A stretch of 64,000 nt of DNA from Schistosoma mansoni (taxonomy: Eukaryota; Platyhelminthes; Trematoda; Strigeidida; Schistosomatidae). Location: NCBI RefSeq assembly GCF_000237925.1, contig NC_031496.1:17132245-17196244 (forward strand). The letters run 5' to 3'. Below the pieces are notes generated by a model that saw nothing but the letters and a program-made list of their open reading frames with translations, was not told where the DNA came from and made no database searches. Position numbers and translations under genes: made by a program. Positions 10,761-23,190 of this stretch are shown here, piece after piece; the stretch's first letter is position 1, and each line of letters opens with the position of its first letter.

Positions 10761-12061
10761 TGATGGTGTTAATGTCTAACTTAAACCAGTCCATGAAAAA
10801 TATTCTATATTGACTATATATATATATATAATCTTCATTTTCCAGATTAAAATGATTTATGTATGGTTACAGATTTCGAATGTTGTGGTCCGAAATCTTT
10901 TGTAATGTCCCACCAACATTCATTGTATATGTTTGTGTGAGCTTTGATCTTATTGAGATTCTATACTTTTTCATTTTATGACACCAATAATTTCTTTATC
11001 AGTTATATTATTCATGTTTAACTTTCATTATAGTGTTTATTACTATTTCATGTATTCTACTTTTCATTTTCTTAATTATCTCAGTTTAATAAAAAAGAAA
11101 TGTAATAAACAGGTCAGCTACTCACATATTTTTTTGTTTTTCTTGTTTAAATGTATGAAAATAATGTGAACTGATTACTCATAAAAATGTAATACGAGGC
11201 CGACCCGTGGATGAGATTGTGCAAGCTCACAGCACCCATCCGGAGGTGAAAAATACAGGTAATTTCATTTGTCTCGGTTTAGAGACCGTTACAGAAATTA
11301 CACTGCAAATAACCGATACTACTCATGATCTTACCTCAGAGAGCCGAGATATAATCAGTAGGTGAGATAGATATAAACAAGTTACAAACAATGTCAAATA
11401 TCATTGTTCACTGTTAGAATAAAAGAAAACATTACTTACATGCGATTTATTAAATTTCAATTTTCTTTTAAACATGTTTTTTTATTTTGTTTAACACAAT
11501 CAAATTCATTTATGAATAGTACAATGTTCAATTGTGATATATTATAATTTGAAATGATTCATTACAATTATTCCAAGTAGAAAAACAAAATGTTGAAATA
11601 GATCACCAATTTATTATTGATGAATTGTTTAAATAAGACTTATTTTGTTTATTATTATACTGATTAAAATGCAACACTTATATACTGGAAGAATGATGTT
11701 ATTGTTTTGTTTTAGCTTGTTCATTTGATTAATTCTGTTTTTTTTTTAAAAAAATAGTAATATATTAATATTAATAATATAGAAACATAACTATTTAGAT
11801 TTCTATTGGTTAAAATAAATATCATAATTATAACTGGTTTAATTTTGTTTGTTATTATTGTTAATTCCTTAAATAGAACTTTATATAAATGAGACTAAGT
11901 GATTAACAAAACAAAACAAAAAGTTAGTAGTACATTGTGATAATAATAAATTTTTCATAAAAATTAATTATAAAATGAGAAATATATATTCAAAATGTTG
12001 AAATAATCCAGGTTAAGACTTATACTATAATGAATAAAGTTAGACATTAACACCGTTGGAT
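10761..12061. other. AT-rich DNA; one unexplained GC-richer patch
   Basis: Mostly A/T runs and a short TA repeat at 10816-10830. A GC-richer patch at 11195-11350 (starts near TACGAGGCCGACCCGTGG) looks like a dispersed repeat, but I could not place it in a family. Confidence 0.4.
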
Positions 12062-12245
12062 GTGCCGGCTCAGTGGTCTAGTTGTTAAGCGCTCGCCCTC
12101 GAGACTGATAGGTGCTGGGTTCGAATCTCATGAGACGGGCTTGTAGTTGCGCACTGCTGAGGAGTCTCACAATAGGACGAGTTTGCCGTCCAGTGCTTTC
12201 AGATTTTGCATGGTGGTCTAGCTTCAATTGATTCATGGTCTCAAC
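12062..12245 (+). repeat. Sm-alpha-type SINE, complete-looking
   Basis: A tRNA-like head with A box (GGCTCAGTGGTCTAG, about 12067) and B box (GGGTTCGAATCTC, about 12117-12129), then a hammerhead-derived segment and the conserved tail ATGGTGGTCTAG...ATTCATGGTC. Such elements are transcribed by RNA polymerase III and mobilised by LINE machinery; that part is family knowledge. Confidence 0.85.
12151..12196 (+). ncRNA. Hammerhead-derived segment in the SINE
   Basis: Stem I GCACTG/CAGTGC is perfect and the core CTGAGGAG and cleavage triplet GTC (12188-12190) are present. The second core strand reads CGAG instead of CGAA(A), a change expected to reduce or abolish cleavage. Confidence 0.65.
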
Positions 12246-15200
12246 TATTGATAACTATACATTTAATACATAGTTTGCACATATTCCATCAATTATTTTT
12301 TACACAATTTATGATTCTTTCAATTCCATTGTTATTACAATTATTCTCTATTTCTTTTTCTGTTCTATTTATCTGAATCTTTTTTAATTATCTGCTAACA
12401 TGTATTCCAATTTTGACTGATGCTACTTACTGCTTATATAAGTAGTATATACAACAATCAATATTTAGATCATAAGTATTGAGTTATTCAGAAGAATGGG
12501 AACCATTCATTCGAGCAGCACATAAATTAGAAAATGAAATAGATATATGGTAGTATTTCCTTTTTTATGTAATTATTTTTTATGTAATTATCTTATTAGT
12601 AGATGACTAAATTGTCCTGGGCTATAAACTAACTATATTTATCTAAACGTGAGCATAGATTTACTTAATAAATCATTTGTATGAAATCAACTGTAAGTTA
12701 AGTGAATGAATAATAATGTTGAGCACAACGAGGTAAAGAGAAAGTACGGTCTGATGAAACGTAAAAACAATATTTGTTTGAACATATAAGTTTACATCAT
12801 TGGCGATCAGTGGAGTTGATCATAAGCAGATTTATACAGTTGTCAATAGTGGTATCAGATGATGACCGTATTATAACGCGAATCGATTGAAGTCGAAAGT
12901 ATGTACTATTAGATCCTAACTTCTTTATCCGAGGGTATATAATTTGATGCACTGCCCAAACAGGATTAATTCGATTTTTTATATAATTATCACTATTTAA
13001 CATTGAAGAATCCTAAGCTAAAACAAAAGACAGCTCATTGTTTCTTGGTTGATTTAGTTTTTTAGATAATAAAAATAACCGGTCAACTCATCAAATGTTT
13101 GGTTATCAATTAACTACGTCTATTAGCAGTTGATTTAACAAAGATTTCAAAATTATTTTCATGTGATATAACTACATTCTTCAACTTTTATTTGTTTGGT
13201 AAAGACCGTTTCTCCCCTAGTTTAAGCTATTGTCTGAACATAATTTTCAAAGTATGTATGAGATTTTTTTGAAGCTCTTGGTTTATTATGGCGTAAATTT
13301 CTGGATGGCTTACAATTGTGTCACACTGCTTAGTAAAAAAAACGTCCAAACATTCTTTTCTGTAAAAACACGAGAATTTATTTATTTGTGTTGCAGTAGA
13401 TTTCACCAGTCATTAAGTTTCATAAAAATTGTTGTGCGTAAAACGTTCATTAAAGTATCTGTGCTTAGAATTTTCCAAACTATCACAGTTATTGATGAGG
13501 AAAATTTAGTTGTTTCATCAAGAAACTGGGGTTTTACATTGATTTTTAGTGGTTAGTTAGTTTCTAATCTACAGATCTGTCATTTTAAAGGAGTAATATC
13601 TAGTTGATGGTGATGGTATACGTTTAATATTTACACGTTTGAGTGTCAAACGAAATTTGCAATCTGAAATATGAATCGGCAACTGGCAACAAACACAATT
13701 ATTAAAGTTCTAAGAATTTCTAAAAATACATGACGTCATTGATGCAGAAAAATTGAAACAATGTTGTTTGCCAATTTACAGTTCTGTGGAATGAACAAAC
13801 TTATAGTTTTGAAGGACGCTAGGATTTAAAAAAATATTGGAACTGTGATTTATACGATAACGTCATTATTTAACGGTGTAAAAATGTAATTTAGCTACAT
13901 TTTTTTAGTACAAATTCATGAAATTGAGTCTAATTTGAAAATCATAACTACTCGATTTTTTAACCGAATTTGTGTATCTTCAATGTTTTGTTTAATTCAC
14001 TTCATAGGAAGAATCGATTTGTGTGGAAATCTGAAAGTGATTTTCATCATATTCACTATGTATTATTTCGAACACTATGTCGAAGATCAATTACTGAGAG
14101 TTGAACATATTCAGACCTATTATGATATTGATTGTACTGAAAGTATTCTGCATTGTTTCGTTTCTACTGTTTTATTTCGGTTATTAATTCACTCTGAAGA
14201 AGAGATTTACAGTAAGCCACGTATCGTTTTAAATAGAATTCCCTACAAATTGTATATTAATCAGTAAATTTATACCCAATGCTCCATTAACTTGAAACAA
14301 TATATTCGTTTGCAAATCTTCCATCAGTTTGCCTTTAAAAGCTTTATCATACTTCTGGTTTTCAATTTCTTTGTTTCCTTTTCTGTTTTCTCCAATCCAA
14401 TCTTCTCAACCTTCTTTTGACAGACATTCTACTTCTGATTAATGTCACATATTACTTATGTCGACAGACATTGGCATCATACACCACAACATTACCAAAT
14501 AGATAGCTAACTGACTTCAATTTATCTTATATGTAAATAGATCTTTAGGAAATTAGCTAAATTTTCAGAATTTGTTGAAGGAATGTCTGGTTAACAAGAG
14601 AAAACTACGTTAGTCACTAATCGAAGCCAAAACTAACTTAATGACCAGTCAGGTGCTCATAAGGGAAAAAATGTGCGAAATACTGCGTTTGTGAGTTTAG
14701 AAACTCATTGTGACACAAAATACTTGATTAGGATAAAAATTTATATTTGTTTCATAGATAACTTATAAATTATTAGGAAACTTCTAATGGGAATATTTAT
14801 CACAAAGTATTTAAACAGTATAATCAGATAAAGTCATATGTTTGTATCATTAAAGTCATGAAACCAAATGGCAAACTACTTAGAGTAGTTTGACTGTAAA
14901 TCTTACACTTAAATTAATATTTTGTAGTATATACTGTTCAAAACTAGAAATCAGTATACAAAAAGATGAGTTCAGCTGCTGAGTATCTCGTTGAGTGTAA
15001 TGGGTTTGACCTTAACTTTGCATAACTATCAAGGTGTATAATCTCTGAACATGTTTTTGAACGTTTAAAAGATGATGGACTTCTCAGTATCATATTTTAA
15101 TTTCATCATATTAGGAATCTATTTAACTGATACAGCCTTAAGTTTCTGGACATGACATATTTAGATTCAGTATAAAAATTCTTGCATGAACTGTGGCAGG

Positions 15201-15311
15201 ACTAAAAATGATTATTGGGGACATAAATTTAAACGAAGTATATCAACTTGGGCTAATTATATAATGTGTGAGCGAGAATGATAATGATTGGTTGTTTTGC
15301 TTAGTCAGACA
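12246..15311. other. AT-rich DNA without a recognised gene
   Basis: ORFs of 108 codons (13230-13556) and 110 codons (13935-14267) show no domain, signal peptide or family motif. A degraded stretch at 14375-14470 resembles, in inverted orientation, the outer end of the large repeat arm found at 53.2 kb. Nothing else was recognised. Confidence 0.5.
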
Positions 15312-15568
15312 TGTAGGTAGTCTGACAGGTGTCAGATGAGTTACATATTCCCCTATCCTTATTATTTATTATTATTGATTGTTGTTGGATTCTGTCGGGT
15401 TTTGGTGTGGAAATATATTTACGTTATAGTCAGGCTAATCACGTGTTCTTGATCTAAATCGTGTTGATTTCTTGTAGAATAGACACTAGGAGGGAATCTA
15501 GTATAGATATTCGTCTAAGGCGAATTAACGTCCCATTCATGTAAAAAGGAAAGCGGACCGTTATAACA
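15312..15568. mobile_element. Possible LTR-like block (fossil, weak)
   Basis: A 257-bp GC-richer block begins TGTAGGTAGTCTGACAGGTG and ends CCGTTATAACA, so it has TG...CA ends. I found no flanking duplication and no coding neighbour, so the call as an LTR is tentative. Confidence 0.3.
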
Positions 15569-16279
15569 ATATATTCTTTGAAATTAATGATGAGTTCAAA
15601 AGACACGAAAACCAGAACCGTAGAGTAACCGAATTACATGTGATGACCCTCTTTGATACTGTCGCAGTACTGTAAATCGAAAACCTTATTCAGATCGCGT
15701 AACGTCAATCATCAAAAATCAATTAGTGAGAAATTCAGTTCATTTGATTCAAAGTAAAAGTATCGATCTGTCAAAACAATGAATACAAACTCAAATAATG
15801 ATTAAAGTCAAACAGAGTATATTGAGATAGAGTTATCAAAAGAATTCAGTTAAGAACAAGTGAAATAACTCAGTTGACTCAAATGAACAAATCCAATTAG
15901 TAGGAAAATATAGCTTCGATGGCAGAAATTCAAAAAGGCAAAGGAATTCTAGTTTCAACTTGGTAGAATAATGTAGATTAGACTTTAGCAACCTAATAAC
16001 TTCATTGTTTCATTAGTTTTACATAAGGTTATGATAGTCAGCTTTGATGAATCTAAGTATTCTGTTTTGTTTCCTATGTATGGTTTAGACTTGTGTTAAT
16101 TCAGTTTGGTCGTTTATTTGTCCTGAGAAGATACGACATACACCTAGCCACAAAACACCAGAACTTCAATGTTCGACCGGTCATTAGTTACGTTATGTTA
16201 ACCAGAGTTCAGATATATATTTGTGTGGTATTCCGCATTTATTGCATGTGGATGTGCCATCACCTAATTAACTGTTGTG
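15569..16279. other. No recognised gene
   Basis: AT-rich DNA with short ORFs only. Nothing recognised before the RTE fragment that follows. Confidence 0.5.
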
Positions 16280-16912
16280 TGGGCGGGAGAAAATATAGGC
16301 CTCAACATACACAAGATTCTCAAATTAAACACAGAGAACATCAACCCAATCACACTTGACAGAGAAACTTTGGAAGAGGTGGAAAGTTTCACGCACCTGA
16401 GCAGCATCATTAATAAACAAGGAGGATCTGATGCAGACTTAAAGGTGAGGATCGGCAATGCAAAGACCACATTCCTACAATTGACGAACATATGGAACTC
16501 AAAACAACTGTTAACCAATATCAAAGTCAGAGTATTCAATAAAAAAATCAAGAAGGTACAAGTATCTATAAACAATTGTCTACGTAAGATAATTAACATT
16601 CACTTGCCGGATACCATCAGCAACAGCCTACTATGGGAGAGGACAAACCAGATTTCAGCTAAGGAGCCAATTTGGAATAGACGTTGGAAGTGGATAGGAC
16701 ATACGTTGTGGAAATTACCAAACTGCATCACGAGGCAAGCACTAACTTGGAATTCCTGAAGGGAAGCATCAAAGAAGAAGGCCAAAGAACAGACTATGCC
16801 GGGAATTGGAAGCAGGGATGAAAAGGATGAATAACAAGTAGAAAGAACTGCAAAGCATTGTCCAGGACAGGGTTTGATGGAGAATGCTGGTAGGCTGCCT
16901 ATGCTCCTCCTT
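16280..16912 (+). pseudogene. RTE LINE, 3' fragment
   Basis: The plus strand encodes the C-terminal third of the RTE protein: GLNIHKI, then [72 protein letters not shown]. It then runs frameshifted through the last residues to about 16912. The reverse transcriptase core and endonuclease are missing, the usual result of incomplete reverse transcription. The WRTT block after RVFNKKIKK is deleted. It abuts a Penelope-like fragment with no spacer. Confidence 0.85.
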
Positions 16913-17046
16913 GAAGAAAATCTAATGGATAATTATACGTACAACGAAATCAAACCAATAGGACCACAATTGCCTTACTTATACGGTCTACCTAAAACAC
17001 ACAAACACGACATCCCGATAAGACAAATATTATCTATGACCAGAAA
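16913..17046 (+). mobile_element. Penelope-like element, inverted partial copy
   Basis: The plus strand reads NLMDNYTYNEIKPIGPQL and LYGLPKTHKHDIPIRQIL, part of the Penelope-like RT with its hallmark LYGLPKTHK. The same segment recurs in the opposite orientation just downstream (17337-17200), so this is an inverted duplicate of the main fragment. Confidence 0.7.
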
Positions 17047-17700
17047 TTCGTGGATTGGTAAAGGAAGGAGTCCAGGATATTCATATATGATGTCTGCCGT
17101 TTCGTTGTGAAACACCAAACGAGACCATGAATTTACCGGTAGTATCCAGGCTATCAAGCTTTGTACAAATATAAAACTATCCTTAAGACTGTAGGGTGAT
17201 AGTTTCTTACGGATTGGTTCAAAGCACCTTTTCAGCCAGCAAGCGAGTTTATGGAAGAGTGATTTGGTTATAGATAATATTCGTGTTGTCGGGATATCGT
17301 GGTTGTGTGTTTTATGTAGGCCATATAAGTAAGACAATTAAGATCCTATTGGTTTGATTTCGTTGTACGTATAATTATCCATTAGATTTTTCTACAAGTG
17401 TTCTCTCGACACTTTTTAAAGACACTTCTCAGTCACATCTGTCAGGTCTTTCAGAGTACTATCGATGATAAATCTAGTGCAATCATTTAAAATGGACATT
17501 ACTTTGTTAATATGTCCATCTCTGTTTAGGAAAACTACACCGGAACCCTTATCTGGACAAAGTAGCAATACTATTTTGTCTTTCATAAGTTTTCCCAATG
17601 CCTGCTGATGATCTTTATTCAACAACCTAGATTGCTGGACTGGTGTCGTAACGCACTGATTTGTAATATCCACTGATTTTGATTTCAACCAACTTGGTTG
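17047..17700 (-). mobile_element. Penelope-like element, reverse-transcriptase fragment
   Basis: The minus strand carries CPDKGSGVVFLNRDGHINKV, then ILNDCTRF and, in a shifted frame, LYGLHKTHNHDIPTTRIL, HKLACWLKRCFEPI and LKDSFIFVQS. It ends in another frame with a KFMVSF-like block near 17120. These are RT motifs of Penelope-like elements, which schistosomes are known to carry (Cercyon/Perere-10 type). The catalytic YADD box, the thumb and the GIY-YIG endonuclease are missing, and at least two frameshifts occur, so it is a dead fragment. Similar sequence may continue to about 17.9 kb but is too degraded to assign. Confidence 0.75.
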
Positions 17701-19304
17701 TCAGTAACATATGTTTACCTAAGACTGACATTATGCGCTTTGATATAGGCATGAATTGACCATGTATCACTGCTTTAAAATGTGATGTTTAGGACTTCGA
17801 GGTTCGTCGTCACTCAATCCTACATATTGATTATACAATTAACTTACCAATCTAACTCATCGACAGTTTGTCTGGTTACTGTCCCATTCGAGCTATGTAA
17901 CGTAAGGGGAAATTTGGAAGTTAAGGTCTTGTTAGATTGTGATTTAGGTCCTTTGCTCATATGTGAAGAAGCAATTGCTTAGGTGGATCTCTCAAGCAAA
18001 AATTCGTCGAATAACATACCGATGGTGATCAGCGCTGCCACTTATAAATATTCGGGAGTAAATTTAAGGACATTTTCAATGGATCTATACATATTAGTAG
18101 AGACTGTAGGATCTAAAGTTTATCGATTAATGACACACAGCCCCTCTCTGAATAACAGCTGGGATGGTGAGAGCGTATAATAATACAAACCCGCTGAGGT
18201 CCTAGAGCGGGTGGTTATGTATTTCGACTAGATGCGATATTCCAGACACATACTGAATTTTGGAGTGTCTGTGAGGCATAAAACAACTGTTTAGTGTCTA
18301 CATGCATCTCAGTTGTGGGACTATGAACCGCAACAGGACAAAATCATCAGTACATTTAGTTGAATGATAATACTGTTCTCTAACTCGTAATGTTTTCATG
18401 AAATCTAAAAAATTGTAGAATCACGAATTCAAGCGTTTGGATAGGTTTCGTAAGGTACAACATAGTTAATCATGAAAGCTTCCGAAATCATTACACGTCC
18501 CTTTATCTCAATGGATTACTGTGTCTAAATTGGTCTACGATGAAAATATGGAAAACCAGAATCACTGACTAGTTCTGAATACTTTTAGAATTGGGATTTG
18601 TCGAGATTGTAGTAATTTTTTGATAGTTTAATTCATGTGTCAATTCAATAGTGGTCTAGCTGAAGTCAACTCATGAGTTCAACTATTATTAATTTTGAAC
18701 AAGCTAAATCTAAGAAGATGTGTTAAAAGGGGAGGTTTATAAAAGATAATAACTTTATGGAAAGATGTCCAGCCGTGTTGAATAGCCATCTCTGTAAATG
18801 CTATATCGACGAAGTTGGTCAAGCAGGTTTTAGCACATACGAAGTTTGTTCGTACCTAACACGATCCTGCGGTCAACACTTACAAGTTAGAAACGTCGTG
18901 AATTATTTTGGCGTCATCTCTTTTTATCAGGATTGTTCTCTCCATGGCCAGCTTTTAAGAGGATAGAATGAATCAGGTAGCTTGTTGAGTGTATTCTTAC
19001 GATGGCTGGGCGCTTTTTATGAATTACAGATAAAATAATTTCAGTCGTGCAAATCTAGTTCTGTGTGTTGAGTTGAACTATTCTGAAAGTCCTTAGCTAT
19101 AACATCTATTCGACTAATTCTGATGATTATATTAGCTTAGCGACAGAGCTCTTGATCGGACAGTTGGACAAACATTCAAATGATGAAGCCTTCGGAGAGT
19201 ACATATGTCAATGGGAGACTGATCAATTGCTGTCCTAAACATTGATGGGAAAATTCAAACAACTAGTGAAACAATGCAAGCTAGTAGCTATCTGGACCTA
19301 GTAG
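17701..19304. other. No recognised gene
   Basis: GC-richer than the 5-15 kb region, with several 60-70-codon ORFs (17782-18180, 18757-18966) that match no family I know. They are probably remnants of older elements. Confidence 0.4.
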
Positions 19305-19470
19305 CCAAGTGGATAACACGATGTCGTTGGTAGTGAAAAGTGCTGCGTTCGGGTTTCGGAATTAACATCGACACTGACATGCAGACAAATCTAGCTGACG
19401 CGTCCCAAAATAGGACAAAAGCGTGTCACGGATTTCACTGTTATCTATTATCCATCCCTATTTACATAAT
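19305..19470 (+). repeat. Sm-alpha-type SINE with degenerate hammerhead
   Basis: A-box-like TAGCCAAGTGGATAACACG, B-box-like GTTCGGGTTTCGG, then a hammerhead-derived stretch at 19388-19433 and the tail ATTATCCATCCCTATTTACA. The core reads CTGACGCG and GACAAAA, so two conserved positions are lost although GTC (19425-19427) remains. Confidence 0.65.
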
Positions 19471-19539
19471 GTTTTGAGTTTGAAGTATTGTAGTGTGGTC
19501 TACTTATATCCATATAAGTAGCATATAGTCATAGAATGT

Positions 19540-19690
19540 ATTTTCGCAGAAGACCGATAAGGAAAGGACTGAAATGAAGCGCAATTGGTAGGAAAATGTA
19601 TGAACAATGAAATTAGAGAAGATGAACTGATATTTACAGAAGGAACAGTGAAGATTGAGACAATTGTTTGTTATTTTGCAAATTAACTGT
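19540..19690 (+). repeat. Degraded relative of the outer end of the large repeat arm
   Basis: AGAATGTATTTTCGCAGAAG, CGCAATTGGTAGGAAAATG and TTATTTTGCAAATTAACTG follow the order found at 53172-53330 in the right arm of the large inverted repeat, with many substitutions. It shows the arm's end belongs to a dispersed repeat family. Confidence 0.6.
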
Positions 19691-22111
19691 TTGTTATATG
19701 GTTATCAGAATTCAGTGAGATAGTCCGTAATTTTTGCTTAAATATATTCAATTGTCCCAACTTGTGTACTCGTTCGCTACAGTATAACCAGGAATGATGG
19801 TAAGCATGACAGATTTGTGGCTCACATACTCACGTTCATCGAGGAGAGTGCTCACATTTAAAAATTTGGCAATTCCGTATAGGAACATTTTCTCCCCTAT
19901 GGAATTCTGAAACACCCACCATGAAGTAGTCTCAAGTGTGCAAACATCGAATGTAGCGAATAGCGAATTCCATAAGATGACTCGTAAAAATAACGAGAAC
20001 GTTAGGGAGGTCATTTTCAAAATACAGGAACAAAAATTGATGCAAGACTTTCGTGATCCAATTGAAGTCCATGTGAGTGACCGATTATTTACAGGAATGA
20101 ACATGTATAATTAGTAAACTAGACCATACAAATGTCAAAAGCTTCTTTTTGAGGTCTCTAGAGCTTCGTGTTTTAATTACAAGAAAGTGAGTGAAACCGG
20201 CTTCTAAATTATAGGGAATCACATTGCGCTTCTTAGTTGTGCTAATCCGATGTGAAATTCGTCAACAGCGGAAGAGCCCAGTCAAATACTATGGTGGCAG
20301 TTGACTTTGACCAAAAACCCGTAGCACAGAATATATAGGCCACGGCCTAGCTGACGAAACAATTTGTACTGGCAAAACACCTCCAGCCTCCTGGCCAACA
20401 CGCTCTAAACAACAATCTGTTTAAAACTAAGAGATAAACGCTGTTGTAGAGGAACACACTCTCCGTGGAAACTTCAAAGTATTGCAAATCAATGACTGAA
20501 CACCCAGCTGTTATCACTTTTCCTCGTTACAAGTTGCCTTCATTTGGAGTGCTTTTGCAGCCGGAATGAACACAATTCGGTCATGGGATAGCTTTAAGGG
20601 GAAACTAGACAGACACGCACTCATTTCTGGGTTACCATGAGGATACCACGGATATTCTAGTTTCGCAACTAGCAACCAGTAGTATCTTCTATAATCGTTC
20701 GTTCCCAGTCAAATAGAAACCAGAAGTCAGACGAGGAGAGGTAGGAAAGATATATTTGATACGTTACCAATATATCGAGGAACCTTTACTATAAGCTGGA
20801 TAATGAACGTAGGAGCTGTGTCACACGCCGTGTTGCAACGTGATCTGGTACGGATGCATGACCGAAAGCCTTCAGTTAAACAAGTCCACTTAAACAACGT
20901 GGTCAGCATCCAATGTCGAACACTTAATGAGCTATTGATTTTGGGGAATTATTTACAGCTACAGATCACTCCCCCTCTAGTGAGGTAGTGATGCCCCTAA
21001 GACGTGACCAGCCAGAAGTTTAAACCCAACGAGTTTGTCGTTGGTAAACACTCTTCTGATAGCTTGCTTCGTTTAGCAGCGTCTGGTCGTCTTTCCTTAA
21101 ACTATGGGACCAAAATGTACAACATAGCAATAAAGAAATATAGTACAATGAAAATTTCGGTTTCTTGCGAAACTTCGTCGTTCTTTTCCAGCCGTCCTGG
21201 AAAAGAGGAAAAATAAAAAAAACATCTCGCTCTTGGACCAGCTCTGCCTGATGTATGTCTTACAAGTTACGACGGTCGTCATTATCGCATAGCCAGTAGC
21301 TACTTCCTATCTCTTGTACTATCATCCCCGTTGCTCTCTTGTTTATCTGACACAGTTTTCTTGCAAATTACAAATAAAGTGAACTAAATATTTGCCCTTG
21401 AAACAACCGTCCTGTCTTAGCACTTGAATTATCACGATTATTTTGCTAACTGAATCATTCAAATTCCTCCCTGGTAGTGTGATAGCTGCTGATATACAGG
21501 AACCCTATTACCCTGAGACAAACACTCACTCAAACTAGAAAATAAACGAATTCACGAATAACTACCAAACCGACTAGATTTGTAGGATCAAATGATTAAA
21601 CCGTAACTCAATGGACATAATGTGACACTAGGGACCCTGCAAAAACAACTAGAAATTGGTGCGAATAAATCAGTCAGTATATAAAAATACATGAAAGAGA
21701 TATTTGATATTGAATATAGGAACAGGCGAAATTAATTGTTATTGTATGAAATCTGGAAAAGAAATAAAACACATCAATTTATGAAAAGTCACAACATAGA
21801 GGAAGTATATTATGAAAGTGATATATTAAAATTTTTGCAAAATAGGAAATAATTTCGGCGTTTGATTGAACAATAGTCGTCAGTCACAGACCCAATCTTC
21901 GTTGACTGCATTTTGGAAATAAGTAAACAGATACAGCTGTGGTGATGTTTAATTCCAATGGCTTAGTGGTCATAGATTATGAAATGACGATACCCACGAT
22001 GATGTTGAACAAAATACTCCGTTGCGTCTGGGAACCAAAAAACGAAAGGGTTATAAATAGTGATAATCACTTTGATCATCACTTCTTTTTTGATAACGCC
22101 TGTATAATTTG
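19691..22111. other. No recognised gene
   Basis: ORFs of 60-118 codons lack recognisable domains. A stretch at 20565-20640 reads SFKGKLDRHALISGLP, faintly like the C-terminus of a LINE protein (compare FKRKLDQ in the CR1-type LINE of this window); too weak to call. Confidence 0.4.
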
Positions 22112-22187
22112 GGCGAGACTAAACTATATGGACGAGCCAATCAGAAGCCCTCGCGGGTTTTTAAGGTCACGGCGCTAATTTCGGAAC

Positions 22188-23078
22188 ATGATGCTTACGT
22201 ACGATCGCTTTACAGTGGATTTTAGAGAAGACTTGATAATTGAGCGTCTACAATAAGAGGGATTATTAAGAAGCTCCTATACTTGTGACTGCGGTAGTCA
22301 AATGACCATTGTACGGTGTGCAGACTATCGTGATGATATTATCTTTCGATGTTTTTCATGTTGGAAGAAGAAATCAGCTCGAACAGGGACTTTTTCTCTC
22401 GGTCAAAATTAAGGTTGAGACAAATTATGGTACTTGTTGCGAATTCGATAATAAAAGCACCGGTAACACTAGCTGCCACCTTTGCCGATGTAAGCGAAGT
22501 TTCGGCAGTTCAGTGGTATGAGTTTTGCCGAGATATTTGTGCAACAAAACTGACAAGCGTACAGCAATTGTATGGAGGAGTGGGGAATATTGTTGAAATA
22601 GACGAAACCGTTGTAAGGAAACGGAAATTCAACCGTGGCCGTTGTATTAAAGAAGATTGGGTAAGTACCTCTTCCATAAATATGCCTCACAGGTCCTTGG
22701 AATATATGATAGATCATTACAAAAAGGACATTTCCAAAGAGTCAGGAACCGGCAGACACCAACAATCATACCCATTATACAGCAATATGTGCTGCCGGGC
22801 ACTACGGTTTATACAGATGATTGGAGAGCGTACAGGTGTCTAAGTAGACTTGGATATGTGCATGAAGTTGTTATACATAAGCGCCATTTCGTTGACCCTA
22901 CTACTGGGGTGCACACTAACAACATAGAAGCTATGTGGTCAAGGCTGAAAGAGTTTTTGAGACCTTATCATGGCTCCAGAGGCAGACTACTATGGAGCCA
23001 TATGGATGAATTCATGTACCGCATGCAATATGATTTTAGAACTTCTGAACCTATATCCAACCTTAATAAGTTTTTAAC
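22188..23078 (+). pseudogene. Merlin (ISXO2-type DDE) transposase, with a 32-nt intron
   Basis: The likely start is the ATG pair at 22188/22191. An N-terminal zinc-binding-like part follows (TCDCGSQMTIVRCADYRDD, RCFSCWKKKS). The catalytic part has the first Asp in VEIDETVV (about 22590), the second in TVYTDDWRAY (about 22810) and the Glu in NNIEAMWSRLKEF (about 22920), completing the DDE triad. A stop interrupts the N-terminal part (after IIERLQ, about 22253), and one T is missing from a T run near 22395, shifting frame before SRSKLRLRQ. A further frame change at 22661-22692 is explained by a GT-AG intron of 32 nt. The last codons are lost at the junction. The two breaks make it a pseudogene; the DDE region itself is open. 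Confidence 0.85.
22661..22692 (+). other. Predicted 32-nt intron in the Merlin transposase
   Basis: The sequence starts GTAAGTACC and ends GCCTCACAG. Removing it joins EDW to VLGIYDRSLQKG in the frame that carries the second catalytic Asp. Schistosome genes commonly have introns of about 30 nt near their 5' ends. The alternative is a chance frameshifting insertion. Confidence 0.65.
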
Positions 23079-23190
23079 GGCGAGACTAAACTACATGGAC
23101 GACCTGTGAACGAATCTTAAATGACCTTAAGAAATATTAGCCAATCAGAAGGCAGTGTACAATGAAAATTTATTATACAAAACCAAAGAA

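Larger units (their letters stand above)
22112..23078 (+). mobile_element. Merlin DNA transposon, left copy (3'-truncated)
   Basis: Begins with the terminal sequence GGCGAGACTAAACTATATGG and runs through the transposase gene, stopping a few codons before the end of the gene where the second, inverted copy begins. Merlin is the eukaryotic branch of the IS1016/IS1595 group and is known from schistosomes. No 8-9-bp duplication is visible around it or around the two-copy composite. Confidence 0.85.

Noticed and set aside
12061-12135. tRNA gene
   Set aside because: A and B boxes are present but no cloverleaf or acceptor stem forms, and the same head occurs in several copies followed by a hammerhead segment; it is a SINE.
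13230-14267. Two ORFs of 108 and 110 codons
   Set aside because: No domain, no splice-linked partner and AT-driven composition; open frames of this length occur by chance in such DNA.
15312-15568. Confident second solo LTR
   Set aside because: TG...CA ends but no flanking duplication; kept only as a weak feature.
20355-20375. Hammerhead core (CTAGCTGACGAAACA)
   Set aside because: CTGACGAAAC lacks a stem II between the core strands and no cleavage triplet with stem I follows.
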